Shown here: piece by piece, positions 43,477 to 53,160 of the stretch
Layout of the letters: each line of letters opens with the position of its first letter
Position numbering within the stretch: the first letter of the stretch is position 1
Source of the DNA: Coxiellaceae bacterium
Lineage (GTDB): Bacteria; Pseudomonadota; Gammaproteobacteria; Coxiellales; Coxiellaceae
Assembly: GCA_029210045.1 (NCBI GenBank)
Contig: JARGNX010000003.1
Location: forward strand, 192,072 to 256,071
DNA: 64,000 nt
Reading direction: 5' to 3'
Program-made: the position numbers and the translations under genes
The notes under the pieces: generated by a model
Seen by the model: only the letters and a program-made list of their open reading frames with translations
The model's database searches: none
Told to the model about the DNA's origin: nothing

Positions 43477-44356
43477 TGCATGCCCATTCGTCTGTGTGCA
43501 GCGCTTCATTCATTGATAATGAGGGATAATGTTTAATAACGTTGTCCACTTCTTCAGATAACATGCCAGATAATAATAATGTGCCGCCCGGTTTTAATAA
43601 TGCAGTCAGTCTGTCAGCCATTTCAATTAATGGTCCAGCCAATATATTTGCAATTACAAGGTCGACCGGATTTTGTGGGCAAGCTTCGGGTAAATAAACC
43701 GCTAGATCGTCAGCAGATAGCTGTGTGTTAAGTGCTAAATTATTTTGGCTCGCTTCGAGAGCTTGTAAATCATGGTCTACGGCAGCAACGTGTTCGGCGC
43801 CTAAGCTTAAGCAAGCTAATGCTAGAATGCCAGAGCCGCAGCCATAATCAATGACATTCAGCCCGCAAGGCGAATGATCGGCGAGCCAGCTTAGGCAGAG
43901 TGATGTTGTGGGGTGTGTACCTGTGCCAAATGCAAGACCTGGATCAATGCGTATTTGTGGCATTGAATAATCGCCACACTTTTCCCAGCTGGGTATTACC
44001 CATAAGGGGTTATGACCAGTCCCAAATGCTTTGGCTGGAAAGTTTTGCTGGTTTTTTCGCACCCAGTCTTGATCGATGATTTCTTCAATGTTGATGTCTA
44101 AGGTTTCACTTGACTGAGATTGCAGTATGTTAGAGGCTTGCTCGGCTTCTGAATGTAAATTAAATAAAGCCAATACTTGTGTGTCTTGCCATAGTGGTTG
44201 GTCTTCGGGTTGTAGCTGAAACAGTGGTTGGTCTTTGGCATCGAGCAGGCTCACGCTGAGTGCATCAATCGCTTGAAGGGTATCAGCAAAAAATTCAGCT
44301 TGCTCTGCGGTGCAATGAATACTGAGCTGATACCATATTTGAGGTTTAGATGTCAT
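43454..44356 (-). CDS. prmA: Ribosomal protein L11 methyltransferase
   Basis: A 300-residue SAM-dependent methyltransferase of standard PrmA length. It has an N-terminal L11-recognition domain and a catalytic domain with RIDPGLAFGTGTHPTTSLCL, VIDYGCGSGILALACLSLGA, VDHDLQALEASQNN and VIANILAGPL. It trimethylates ribosomal protein L11. Its 3' end overlaps by 23 bases the convergent degenerate-GGDEF gene. It follows accC by 3 bases, as in many gammaproteobacteria. Confidence 0.96.
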   Translation of the reverse strand: MTSKPQIWYQLSIHCTAEQAEFFADTLQAIDALSVSLLDAKDQPLFQLQPEDQPLWQDTQVLALFNLHSEAEQASNILQSQSSETLDINIEEIIDQDWVRKNQQNFPAKAFGTGHNPLWVIPSWEKCGDYSMPQIRIDPGLAFGTGTHPTTSLCLSWLADHSPCGLNVIDYGCGSGILALACLSLGAEHVAAVDHDLQALEASQNNLALNTQLSADDLAVYLPEACPQNPVDLVIANILAGPLIEMADRLTALLKPGGTLLLSGMLSEEVDNVIKHYPSLSMNEALHTDEWACISLLNKS

Positions 44357-44359
44357 ACA

Positions 44360-45706
44360 TTATGATTCTTGTTGTAGTTTCTTTTCAAGGTAATGAATGT
44401 TTTGTCCGCCTGAGCGAAAGCCCTCATCATTAATTAATTCATCATGCAGTGCTGCATTGGTTTTTATGCCGTCGATGAATAGTTCTTCGAGTGCGTTATT
44501 CATACGAGCCAAGGCAATATCACGAGTTTCTCCCCAAGTGATTAGTTTGCCAATTAGTGAGTCATAATAAGGTGGCACGCGATAGCCAGTATAAATATGT
44601 GAATCCATGCGCACGCCTAAGCCGCCTGGGCTATGAAACATGGTGATATTGCCTGGAGAAGGTGTAAAGTTTTTTGGGTCTTCAGCATTTATGCGGCATT
44701 CAATTGCGTGTCCTTTCAGCTTAATGTCTGATTGTTTGAAGCGCAGCGGAATACCAGCGGCAACACGGATTTGCTCTTTAATTAAATCGATGCCGGTAAT
44801 CATTTCAGTTACAGGGTGTTCGACTTGGATACGTGTGTTCATTTCAATAAAGTAGAACTCGCCTTTCTCATATAGGAATTCAAACGTACCAACGCCTTTA
44901 TAGTTTATTTCTAAGCAGGCGTCGACACATAGCTTACCAATCCTATCACGTTCTTCGGTAGTAATACCTGGTGCTGGTGCCTCTTCGATGACTTTTTGGT
45001 GGCGGCGTTGCATTGAGCAATCACGCTCACCTAAATGTATAGCATGACCTTGGCCGTCACTGATGACTTGAATTTCAATGTGGCGAGGGGTTACTAAAAA
45101 CTTTTCCATATAGACTGAGCTGGTGCCGAAAGCGGCGGCAGCTTCGGTTTTTGTAGTAGCAATGGTGTTAATTAGATCTTTTTCTTCATGAACGACGCGC
45201 ATGCCGCGTCCACCGCCACCACCAGCGGCTTTGACAATAATAGGGTAACCAATTTTATTTGCTATGGCTTTATTGGTGGCTTCATCTGTGCCGAGTTCGC
45301 CATCTGAGCCTGGTATGCAAGGAATGCCGGCAGCCTTCATGCTTTTAATGGCGGAAACTTTATTACCCATGCGTCGGATGGTGTCACCATCGGGACCAAT
45401 AAAGGTAAATCCGCTTTGTTCAATGGCGTCAGCGAATTCATCATTTTCAGCCAAAAAACCATAGCCTGGATGAATGGCATCTACGTGCGCGATTTCAGCA
45501 GCACTGATAACGCTGGGAATATTTAAATAACTGTTAGTGCTGTTGGCGGGGCCAATGCACACGGCTTCATCAGCCATGCGTACATGCATTAACTCTTTGT
45601 CGGCAGTGGAATAGGCGGCAACAGTCTTAATGCCGAGCTCTTTACAGGCACGGTGGATGCGGAGCGCGATTTCGCCGCGGTTGGCGATGAGTACTTTACT
45701 AAACAT
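44360..45706 (-). CDS. accC: Acetyl-CoA carboxylase, biotin carboxylase subunit
   Basis: A 448-residue ATP-grasp enzyme. It has [20 protein letters not shown] at the start, the Gly-rich ATP loop [34 protein letters not shown], the Glu/Asn metal site [20 protein letters not shown] and [11 protein letters not shown]. It carboxylates the biotin of AccB with bicarbonate and ATP in the first step of fatty-acid synthesis. It is transcribed with accB (13-base gap) and prmA. Confidence 0.98.
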   Translation of the reverse strand: MFSKVLIANRGEIALRIHRACKELGIKTVAAYSTADKELMHVRMADEAVCIGPANSTNSYLNIPSVISAAEIAHVDAIHPGYGFLAENDEFADAIEQSGFTFIGPDGDTIRRMGNKVSAIKSMKAAGIPCIPGSDGELGTDEATNKAIANKIGYPIIVKAAGGGGGRGMRVVHEEKDLINTIATTKTEAAAAFGTSSVYMEKFLVTPRHIEIQVISDGQGHAIHLGERDCSMQRRHQKVIEEAPAPGITTEERDRIGKLCVDACLEINYKGVGTFEFLYEKGEFYFIEMNTRIQVEHPVTEMITGIDLIKEQIRVAAGIPLRFKQSDIKLKGHAIECRINAEDPKNFTPSPGNITMFHSPGGLGVRMDSHIYTGYRVPPYYDSLIGKLITWGETRDIALARMNNALEELFIDGIKTNAALHDELINDEGFRSGGQNIHYLEKKLQQES

Positions 45707-45719
45707 GGCTAACCTCGGT

Positions 45720-46196
45720 TTATTCGTCGTCTGGAGTGATTACAAACAGTGCTTGTTCGTATTCTACGGGTTCAGCATTTTCAATTAAGCGTGCGCTGAT
45801 AACGCCTGATTTATCGGCTTCGATTTGGTTGAACATTTTCATTGCTTCGATAATGCAGACGGTGTCGCCCACATTAACGTGTTGTCCAAGTTCAACAAAT
45901 GGTTTGGCACCGGGTGTGGCGGCAAGGTAAACCGTACCAACCATTGGTGATTCCAGTGTGTGGCCATCGGCTTGCTGTGGGGCATCGCCAGAAGTATCCA
46001 TTTTTTTAGTGGGTGCTGTGGCCGGTGCTGGTGTTGTATTGTCTTGGACATAAACAGGTTGTTGTATTGGTGCCACTGGTTGGCCGGCCGGCATGCGACT
46101 GATTCGCACTGACTCCTCGCCGGAGGTGACTTCAATTTCGCCTACACCACTTTCGTTGATGAGGTCGATTAGTTTTTTGATTTTACGCATATCCAT
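45720..46196 (-). CDS. accB: Biotin carboxyl carrier protein of acetyl-CoA carboxylase
   Basis: A 158-residue protein with the conserved N-terminus [17 protein letters not shown], a Pro/Ala/Thr-rich linker (about 40-75), and a C-terminal biotinyl domain with the target Lys in [17 protein letters not shown] and the thumb-type [14 protein letters not shown] region. It carries carboxybiotin between AccC and the carboxyltransferase. The gene starts 14 bases inside aroQ, so the two are coupled. Confidence 0.97.
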   Translation of the reverse strand: MDMRKIKKLIDLINESGVGEIEVTSGEESVRISRMPAGQPVAPIQQPVYVQDNTTPAPATAPTKKMDTSGDAPQQADGHTLESPMVGTVYLAATPGAKPFVELGQHVNVGDTVCIIEAMKMFNQIEADKSGVISARLIENAEPVEYEQALFVITPDDE

Positions 46197-46650
46197 TGAC
46201 GGTGTCCTTCTGGCTGCAGTGAGTTGTTAAATAGTGGTGGGCAGCTTCTAATGCGAGTAGATAGCTGTGGGCACCAAAACCTTGGATTGTGCCGAGGGCA
46301 ATATCGCTAAGCAGGGACTGATGGCGAAAGGGTTCGCGTGCTGCTATGTTGCTGAGGTGCACTTCGACGGTGGGTAGTTGCCGTGCGAGGATTGCGTCTC
46401 GTAAGGCTACGCTAGTATGTGTATATCCGCCGGCATTGATAATGAGTATATTGGCATTGGTTTGTTGTATGGCATCGATGAGGTCATGCTCGGCATTTGT
46501 TTGCATAGTATCTATACAGTGTCCGAGTGTTTGCGCGCGCGCGATCAGTTGCTGGTTGATTTGCACCAGTGTCGTGGTACCATAATGCTGATTTTCGCGT
46601 TGGCCTAACATATTCAGATTGGGGCCATGTAGAACTAAGATATCTGCCAT
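46183..46650 (-). CDS. aroQ: 3-dehydroquinate dehydratase, type II
   Basis: A 155-residue enzyme with the type II motifs [20 protein letters not shown] (catalytic Arg and Tyr), [29 protein letters not shown] and [19 protein letters not shown] (His). It dehydrates 3-dehydroquinate to 3-dehydroshikimate in the shikimate pathway, acting as a dodecamer in this family. It heads the aroQ-accB-accC-prmA unit. Confidence 0.97.
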   Translation of the reverse strand: MADILVLHGPNLNMLGQRENQHYGTTTLVQINQQLIARAQTLGHCIDTMQTNAEHDLIDAIQQTNANILIINAGGYTHTSVALRDAILARQLPTVEVHLSNIAAREPFRHQSLLSDIALGTIQGFGAHSYLLALEAAHHYLTTHCSQKDTVNGYA

Positions 46651-46856
46651 CCGATTACTCTCTGTTATTTGCTCGAAATTATAGGTATTTTTCCCGAAGA
46701 TGTCGACATGTTTGCGACAATTAACGTTATGTTGGCGTTGTTAATATTGCTTATTTGTTCATTTCGTTCGTCAACCAGGCTGTTATGTGTGCGTAGCTGA
46801 AAGTCAGGGAGGTGAGTAAACTGGGGGTTTATTGAAGCCAGTGGGAGGGAGTCTGG

Positions 46857-47627
46857 GTGAGAAATAATACAAATGCCGCGACCGTGCCAGATATGACATC
46901 TATAGCAAGGCCGAGCGCTGTGCTAGATGAGTTGCGCGCAGCGCCTAATCCACAAACAGCAGAGGCGGTGGTGAGTTTTTTTCAGCGCTTCGCTTCGAGC
47001 TATAAGCATCACTTTCCTTCGAGTCAGTGTGTGGGTGGGTATAATTGGACGTGTCCGAAAGGTATGCGGTCGATTGTTGCTTCAGGTTATAACTTATTTA
47101 AAAAAAGCACTACGCCTCCTGCGCATACACGTAAAAGAGTGGCTGGTGTTGTGTTATTGCAGGCCCATCTTAATCGTGTGATTAAATTGGACCTTACTAA
47201 TGAACAGAAATTAGTACGAATTAAGCGTTTATTGTATTTGTATCTTGAATATCGGATTCAGCGTCAAGGGTCGATTCGTTTTGCATCTATGGGTGCGGCG
47301 TTTGATTTTAGTCAGTTGTTATTAGCTAAGGCGTTTGATGTCACGATAAGATTGCCTGATGATGTGGCTCCGGGGTATTTGGATTATGAAGAGGCGGTTG
47401 ATGCGGATAGAAGCATGCCTCGTGGCTTGGGCTTGGCTACGCGTACTTATGCCGGCGTGTTGGCGCGAGTGGGTGATTTATACGTGAATAGCAATGAATA
47501 CAGTGACTTAACTAAGCAATTAACGGGGGCTGAAGCGCGGATTGTGTTGTCGAATCTGATGGACCAAGTAGTAGAGCATGGTGGTTATCATGAGGTAGCG
47601 TTTGTGGCGTCGGCTGTTTCTCCATAA
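46857..47627 (+). CDS. Hypothetical protein
   Basis: A 256-residue protein starting with GTG, preceded by a strong GGAGGG ribosome site. There is no signal peptide or membrane segment. It is helical and basic in the middle ([39 protein letters not shown]), with an isolated [13 protein letters not shown] segment at about 58-70 whose two cysteines could pair or bind metal. No known family was recognised. It precedes pdxS by about 65 bases on the same strand but does not look functionally related. Confidence 0.65.
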   Translation: MRNNTNAATVPDMTSIARPSAVLDELRAAPNPQTAEAVVSFFQRFASSYKHHFPSSQCVGGYNWTCPKGMRSIVASGYNLFKKSTTPPAHTRKRVAGVVLLQAHLNRVIKLDLTNEQKLVRIKRLLYLYLEYRIQRQGSIRFASMGAAFDFSQLLLAKAFDVTIRLPDDVAPGYLDYEEAVDADRSMPRGLGLATRTYAGVLARVGDLYVNSNEYSDLTKQLTGAEARIVLSNLMDQVVEHGGYHEVAFVASAVSP

Positions 47628-47691
47628 AGATTGCATCATTGCCATGCCTGTGGAACAATACGGCGCAATTATGCCATCACAGGAGAGTATC

Positions 47692-48573
47692 ATGAGCGAA
47701 AATTTACTACGTTTAAAGACGGGCTTGGCCGATATGCTAAAAGGCGGAGTGATTATGGATGTCACGAATGCTGAACAGGCTAAAATTGCCGAGGATGCTG
47801 GCGCTGTGGCCGTGATGGCTTTGGAGCGTGTGCCAGCGGATATTCGTAAGCAAGGTGGTATTGCACGTATGAGTGATCCGAAGATGATAAAAGAAATCAT
47901 GGCTTCGGTGACTATCCCAGTGATGGCAAAAGTGCGTATAGGACATTTTGCAGAAGCGCAGATATTACAATCATTAGGCGTAGACTACGTTGATGAAAGT
48001 GAAGTATTGACGATGGCTGATGATGAATTCCATATTAATAAGCATGATTTCCAGGTGCCGTTTGTTTGTGGAGCGCGTAACTTAGGTGAGGCGTTGCGTC
48101 GTATTGGCGAAGGTGCGGCATTGATTCGTACTAAAGGTGAAGCGGGCTCAGGTAATGTGATTGAAGCGGTGCGTCATATGCGTCAAATGAAAAAAGAGAT
48201 GCGCGAACTGACCACGATGGGTGATGAAGAATTAATGACGGCGGCAAAAAACTTAGGTGCGCCGTATGAGTTAGTGAAAATGGTAGCGAAGACAGGTTGG
48301 TTACCAGTGCCGAATTTTGCTGCCGGTGGTATTGCCACGCCTGCGGATGCGGTTATGATGATGCAGTTGGGTGCAGAAACTGTATTTGTTGGTTCGGGTA
48401 TCTTTAAATCGGGTAATCCTGCGAAGCGTGCGCATGCGATTGTGCAAGCCACAACGCATTATCATGATGCGGATTTGGTTGCGAAATTATCAGAAAATCT
48501 AGGCGAGCCAATGGTGGGTATCGATATTAGTAAATTGCCAGAAGAAGAGTTGCTGGCAACTCGAGGCGATTAA
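47692..48573 (+). CDS. pdxS: Pyridoxal 5'-phosphate synthase, synthase subunit
   Basis: A 293-residue TIM-barrel enzyme that matches B. subtilis PdxS throughout: [36 protein letters not shown], catalytic Lys80 in [64 protein letters not shown]. The ATG at 47692 has AGGAG upstream; the open frame reaching back to 47602 is not needed. It makes PLP from ribose 5-phosphate, glyceraldehyde 3-phosphate and ammonia supplied by PdxT. It is followed by pdxT after two bases. Confidence 0.98.
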   Translation: MSENLLRLKTGLADMLKGGVIMDVTNAEQAKIAEDAGAVAVMALERVPADIRKQGGIARMSDPKMIKEIMASVTIPVMAKVRIGHFAEAQILQSLGVDYVDESEVLTMADDEFHINKHDFQVPFVCGARNLGEALRRIGEGAALIRTKGEAGSGNVIEAVRHMRQMKKEMRELTTMGDEELMTAAKNLGAPYELVKMVAKTGWLPVPNFAAGGIATPADAVMMMQLGAETVFVGSGIFKSGNPAKRAHAIVQATTHYHDADLVAKLSENLGEPMVGIDISKLPEEELLATRGD

Positions 48574-48575
48574 TT

Positions 48576-49163
48576 GTGATTGGTGTGTTGGCATTACAAG
48601 GCGGCTTTGCTGCTCACCAAGCACACCTTGAGCGCCTTGGCGTTAAACATTGTCAGGTGCGTAAGCCGGAGCAGCTTGCTGAGTTAGATGGTCTTATTAT
48701 TCCAGGTGGTGAATCCAGTACGCTATTAAAATTAATGGCGCCATTTGATTGGTTGCAGGCGATACGCGATTTTGCCGCACAGGGTAAAACCATTTTGGGT
48801 ACCTGTGCCGGAATGATTTTATTAGCCAAGAAAGTATTGCCTTCGCAAATGTCTTTAGGTTTGATAGACATAGAAGTTGAGCGTAATGCTTATGGGCGTC
48901 AGCTGAATAGTTTTATAGAAAATTTGTCAGTCGTTGATGCTGCCTTAGATGTTGATCAAGTGGAAGCGGTGTTTATTCGAGCGCCAAAAATAAAATCTCT
49001 GAGTGAAAAGGTGCAAGTATTAATTCGGCATCAACAGCAACCTGTTATGGTGCGGCAAGGTAATATATTAGTTGCATCCTTTCATCCTGAATTAAGTCAA
49101 GATGTAGCCATACATCGTTATTTTGTTTCGAACTGTTACATTGCCGAGGAGTCTGTTAAATGA
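48576..49163 (+). CDS. pdxT: Pyridoxal 5'-phosphate synthase, glutaminase subunit
   Basis: A 195-residue class I glutamine amidotransferase starting with GTG. It has IGVLALQGGFAAH, LIIPGGESSTL, the nucleophile Cys77 in GTCAGMILLAK, and the His/Glu pair in SFHPELSQD. It hydrolyses glutamine and channels ammonia into PdxS, with which it forms the 24-subunit PLP synthase. It overlaps the downstream aminotransferase by 4 bases. Confidence 0.97.
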   Translation: MIGVLALQGGFAAHQAHLERLGVKHCQVRKPEQLAELDGLIIPGGESSTLLKLMAPFDWLQAIRDFAAQGKTILGTCAGMILLAKKVLPSQMSLGLIDIEVERNAYGRQLNSFIENLSVVDAALDVDQVEAVFIRAPKIKSLSEKVQVLIRHQQQPVMVRQGNILVASFHPELSQDVAIHRYFVSNCYIAEESVK

Positions 49164-50002
49164 AAATCTCTGTGTACCTTAATGGCGAGTTTATGCCGCC
49201 AGAAGAAGCTAAAGTATCGGTGATGGATCGCGGTTTTTTATTTGCTGATGCTGTATATGAGGTGGTGACGGTTTATAATGGCCGCCCGTTTCATTTAGAA
49301 CAGCATTTGGGACGCTTAGCTTACAGCTTGCAGCAAGCTGGCATTGAATGTGTGAAGTCACAGCAGGAATGGTTGGCGATTATTCAGACGTTGCTAGATA
49401 TGGCTGATCAATGTGAGCAGCAATCGATATATATTCAAGTTACTCGTGGTGTTCCCACGCGGCGACGTTATACAGAAACCGAAAACCTTGAACCCACTGT
49501 TTACGTTAAGTGTTCGCCTGCGATTGTTAAGCGACATGATGATGGCATTAAAGCCATTACTGTGCCCGAAATTCGTTGGCGCCGTTGTGATATTAAGTCA
49601 ACTAACTTATTAGCAACCACCTTGATGCAGCGAGAAGCTAAGCAGGCAGGTGCAATGGAAGCCATTATTATAGATGATAATGAGGTTATTGAGGGTTCGA
49701 CCAGTGCGGTATTTATTGTTAAAGATGGCGTGATAAAAACACGGCCGCTATCGAGTCAATTACTGGGTGGTGTAACACGTAGCACGGCTTTACTGTTAGC
49801 AAAACAACACAAAATACCAGCAGAAGAGGTGGTATTTACTGAAGCAGAATTACGTGATGCCGATGAGGTGTGGGTAACTGGTTCATCAAAAGAAGTCATG
49901 CCTGTGATTCAGGTTGATGACGATATCATTGGAACGGGTAAGCCTGGCCCTGTATGGAAAAAAATAATTACTTCTTATCGTCAATTAGTCGCTGAGTTAT
50001 GA
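49160..50002 (+). CDS. dat: D-amino acid transaminase (class IV PLP enzyme)
   Basis: A 280-residue fold-type IV aminotransferase with VMDRGFLFADAVYEVV, IYIQVTRGVPTRR, the PLP-binding Lys146 in CDIKSTNLLATTLMQREAK, EVIEGSTSAVFIVKDG and EVWVTGSSKEVMPV. These match D-alanine aminotransferases, which interconvert D-amino acids and 2-oxo acids and can supply D-Glu or D-Ala for peptidoglycan. It is coupled to pdxT by a 4-base overlap, so a PLP-dependent enzyme is co-expressed with PLP synthesis. Its 3' end overlaps the convergent Lnt-like gene by 22 bases. Confidence 0.9.
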   Translation: MKISVYLNGEFMPPEEAKVSVMDRGFLFADAVYEVVTVYNGRPFHLEQHLGRLAYSLQQAGIECVKSQQEWLAIIQTLLDMADQCEQQSIYIQVTRGVPTRRRYTETENLEPTVYVKCSPAIVKRHDDGIKAITVPEIRWRRCDIKSTNLLATTLMQREAKQAGAMEAIIIDDNEVIEGSTSAVFIVKDGVIKTRPLSSQLLGGVTRSTALLLAKQHKIPAEEVVFTEAELRDADEVWVTGSSKEVMPVIQVDDDIIGTGKPGPVWKKIITSYRQLVAEL

Positions 50003-51450
50003 TTTTTACGACTGTGTCGTAATAATGCCAAGAGTATTATTAGGCTCAGTATCAAGCAAACCCATGAGAACCAATTACCATGTCTGGCGTGGAATGTATT
50101 GCCGAAACCGAGTGGCACTGCTGCGGTTAATGTGGTGACTGCAGATGCGCTGGTTGGCATGTTGGCAATGATTCGTCCGTAGGCATCAACGAGGGTAAGT
50201 TCACCGAAGGTTGCGCTGCGAGCTAATGCCAAGCCATTTCCTACGGCGTGCATAATGGCAATTTGCCGGCGTTCACGACCAGTGCGTTGAATACCATTGT
50301 CAGCTGATGCAACAAATACGATTTGACCTTTCAATTTCCCGTAATTATGAATCGGTTGCTCGAAGATGGGGTCATCACCGATGGCAACGCCAAATTTCAC
50401 GTTGTCGAGGGTGAAGGTGTGTAAATTGACACCGGCAACTAAATTGCTTTCGATCTCGGGGATTAAATGTATTTTATTATACTGTCCGACCAGTTTTCCT
50501 TGTTGGTTGATGATCCAAGCAGCGTTCACTTTGGGTTGTTGATTGCCGAGTAACTTTACGGCAGAAATAATATTGGTATGGGTTTGTTTGGCAGTGCTTT
50601 TAATCGACTGCAGTGTAGATAATGTATTTGTATCGTTGAGTTGTAGCCAGATTTCGGGAGTAAGCATGAATAATGGTTGGGTCTTGGCCATTTGTTTTAA
50701 TAGGCTGGGGTAGCGTTGAATCCGCATAGCCATTTGGGATTTGGATGGGTAGCCAATTTGATGCATGTGTTGTGGGTTATGTGCCCCGAGAGTGATTTTG
50801 ATGTGGCGTGTTTGTATGGGGTGAGCTAAGCGATAGTAACCAAAGCCAAGCGCTGCGCCTATTATAATGACGCCAGTGAGTAGTGGGATTGCTGCCTTCA
50901 ATGGAGACTTTATATGATAAATAGCAGTTGAGATACAGCTTGGAAAAAGAGTAATAATAAACGCAATTCCCCAGATGCCAGTGAGACTGACAAGTTGTAG
51001 TAGCGGTAAATAGTAGGCTTGGGTGCTTAAGCCAAAATGGATGAAATAGGTAAATTGGGTATAGGACCATATAAGTTGGTAGCCAGTCCATAAGGTTGGG
51101 AATACGAATAGTTGTAGCAACGTAGGAAGCCGGTCTAGGCAAACGCGAAAAAGCACAATGGCAATTGTAAAGACCATGCCATGTAGCAGGGAAGGTATTA
51201 GGGCAAATGGTATTGGATAGACCGAAAAAATATATCGATGAAAAATTACCGCGGTGCTGCCGAGAATATAAGAGAGTAAGCAAATAAATATAGTGCTACG
51301 CAGGCTACTGACTTGGCTGTATAGCATAGCGGGTAAAGGGATGAGCCAGAGTAGAAACCAAAATCGCATTTCACCAAAAGTAAGGACAAACATACTGGCG
51401 GTCAGTATGATACACAAAAAAGCTAAATAAAATTTGCTGCGTGATGTCAT
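49981..51450 (-). CDS. Apolipoprotein N-acyltransferase-like protein lacking catalytic Cys
   Basis: A 489-residue membrane protein with the Lnt layout: about six N-terminal membrane segments (to ~205), a nitrilase-like periplasmic domain and a final membrane helix (about 465-482). Of the nitrilase triad, Glu266 (MLTPEIWL) and Lys326 (QYNKIHLIPE) are in place. The segment that should hold the nucleophile (G-x-x-I-C-[FY]-E) reads GVAIGDDPIFE, with Gly at 358. It is therefore unlikely to acylate lipoproteins like E. coli Lnt. It may be a paralogue with another role; a canonical lnt is not in the window. Confidence 0.8.
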   Translation of the reverse strand: MTSRSKFYLAFLCIILTASMFVLTFGEMRFWFLLWLIPLPAMLYSQVSSLRSTIFICLLSYILGSTAVIFHRYIFSVYPIPFALIPSLLHGMVFTIAIVLFRVCLDRLPTLLQLFVFPTLWTGYQLIWSYTQFTYFIHFGLSTQAYYLPLLQLVSLTGIWGIAFIITLFPSCISTAIYHIKSPLKAAIPLLTGVIIIGAALGFGYYRLAHPIQTRHIKITLGAHNPQHMHQIGYPSKSQMAMRIQRYPSLLKQMAKTQPLFMLTPEIWLQLNDTNTLSTLQSIKSTAKQTHTNIISAVKLLGNQQPKVNAAWIINQQGKLVGQYNKIHLIPEIESNLVAGVNLHTFTLDNVKFGVAIGDDPIFEQPIHNYGKLKGQIVFVASADNGIQRTGRERRQIAIMHAVGNGLALARSATFGELTLVDAYGRIIANMPTSASAVTTLTAAVPLGFGNTFHARHGNWFSWVCLILSLIILLALLRHSRKNHNSATN

Positions 51451-51477
51451 AGCGCTTAGTGTAGCATTTGGCAGTTG

Positions 51478-52998
51478 TTAATCCAATGTCGCGAGACTGT
51501 AGCTGATAGCAGCATTTAGTGTGGTGGTGTTAAATTTGCCGCTGTAGGCCATTAATCGACCAACCGAAGCTTGTATTCCCCAGTATTCATTCAATTGTGC
51601 ATTGAATCCGACAACGGGTTCATACAGTGCACCACTGCCGATATCTAAGCCTGCGCCACCAGCTGTACCCACTAATGCCTCTGCAAATAAACTGTATCGA
51701 CCGCTGTGGCTGATGGCAAATTGTGTGCCGACGCCGATCATGCCAGAGAAGTAACCGCCGGTAGCGCGACCATCGTATGCAAAGGCGGTTTGGCCAGTGG
51801 CATAAAAGTAGTGATTGAGCCAGCGATCGACATCTATCCCCATTAATTGCATGTTGGGGTTAGTGCCGCCTTGATCATTGCGAGGGTTGAAATAGGTTTG
51901 ATTTAATAAGCGGATGCGCCAACCTTGGTAGGTTAGTGGGTGATCAATGGTGTCCGTATTTTCTTTGGCTGGATTGGCTTTATCGAAATAATATTTCAAT
52001 AGCAGACCGGCGGTTATGTTATTAAAATCACCAGAGGGCGCAGTAAAGTAGCCCCCATTGGCTTCAAGTGCGATGTTTTGGTTAAAGCGATATTCCAGTC
52101 CGAGCGTTGGTTGCACAATAAAGCCACCAGCAGTTTCGACGGCACCACCGCCACCCGGTCCAAGGCCGACTTTTGCAATAACGCTTAATTTCCCATTAGC
52201 ACCGACTGGTAATTTAAAGCCTGGGCCGAGTTGGATATTAGCAAAGCCATTGCTGCGACCGTGGTAGGCGCCTTGAGCTTGGCCGAAGATAAACCAATTG
52301 TTTGTGAAAAAGTGACCGGCTTCCATGCCGATAAATTGAATGGTGTTATCGTTGATATAACCAGAGGTAGTGCGTGTGCCTTTGTTGGGGAAATAGGCGT
52401 TGGCTAATAGTGCAATGTAATTTCGTGATAATGCGAGGCCGTAGGCAGAATTTACAGTTTCTCCGGCCAGTGTTGGGTTGGCGTAACTAAAGTCGGTAGG
52501 TACTGATAGTGTTGCCCCCCATTGGTGGCTGTCGATATTGCCGTCGACAAATTTAACATAGTTATAGTTAACGCCGAGGTCAAAATATTTAAAGTGATAA
52601 CTGAGCCCTGCACGTGGTTGCACATAGAAGCCGCCACCGACAGCGGAGTGCCTGCCACCTCCGGCGCCGATACTGCCACCGGCATCAAACCATAAGTTTT
52701 TATAGATTGGGTGTTGTAAACCACCGTCGAGGCTCATGGCAAAAAAGCCGCCGGACCGGCCATTGACAGCGCCATAAAATGCGACGCCGCCATACCAATA
52801 GCGTGTTAGGTTTATTAATGCGTGGGCACCAAGAACGCCCATTGATGGATAGTTGTCGGGTAGCTTAAATTGCTCATAACTGAGTCGTAAGGTGACTGGT
52901 TGATTGCTTAATATGGTGGTGGGTTTGTCTGCTTGCCCTGCTAAAAGGGGTGATGTTAACGTGCTGCAGAGGCATAAAAGTAGTAGGCGTTGATGCAT
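51478..52998 (-). CDS. Outer-membrane protein of three homologous beta-barrel modules
   Basis: About 506 residues from ATG 52998 (AGGGATT upstream), with a signal peptide (MHQRLLLLCLCSTL to LLAG). Three related segments follow each other. Their starts are marked by YWYGGVAFYGAVNGRSGGF, NWFIFGQAQGAYHGRSNGF and HYFYATGQTAFAYDGRATGG. Each continues with a Gly-rich turn (GSIGAGGGR, GLGPGGGGA, LVGTAGGAG), FYVQPRAGLSY-like and FDLGVNYNYVKF-like strands, and ends in amphipathic strands. This is an exported beta-barrel-type protein. The C-terminal residue is Asp rather than Phe. Function unknown. Confidence 0.75.
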   Translation of the reverse strand: MHQRLLLLCLCSTLTSPLLAGQADKPTTILSNQPVTLRLSYEQFKLPDNYPSMGVLGAHALINLTRYWYGGVAFYGAVNGRSGGFFAMSLDGGLQHPIYKNLWFDAGGSIGAGGGRHSAVGGGFYVQPRAGLSYHFKYFDLGVNYNYVKFVDGNIDSHQWGATLSVPTDFSYANPTLAGETVNSAYGLALSRNYIALLANAYFPNKGTRTTSGYINDNTIQFIGMEAGHFFTNNWFIFGQAQGAYHGRSNGFANIQLGPGFKLPVGANGKLSVIAKVGLGPGGGGAVETAGGFIVQPTLGLEYRFNQNIALEANGGYFTAPSGDFNNITAGLLLKYYFDKANPAKENTDTIDHPLTYQGWRIRLLNQTYFNPRNDQGGTNPNMQLMGIDVDRWLNHYFYATGQTAFAYDGRATGGYFSGMIGVGTQFAISHSGRYSLFAEALVGTAGGAGLDIGSGALYEPVVGFNAQLNEYWGIQASVGRLMAYSGKFNTTTLNAAISYSLATLD

Positions 52999-53160
52999 GG
53001 CAATCCCTGTCACATTCGATTGCGGCACAGCATATCATAAATAATTGCGATTTTTTATTAATTCTGAGTACGTTGCGTACATTTGGTTATATTCGGTTAA
53101 TGATACCATAATACTATCATAGTAAAATTCCACGTTGCAGATACGATTGGGAGTTCCGCT

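Noticed and set aside
47602..47691. Upstream extension of pdxS
   Set aside because: Extra residues do not match PdxS; the ATG at 47692 has AGGAG and gives the standard 293 residues.
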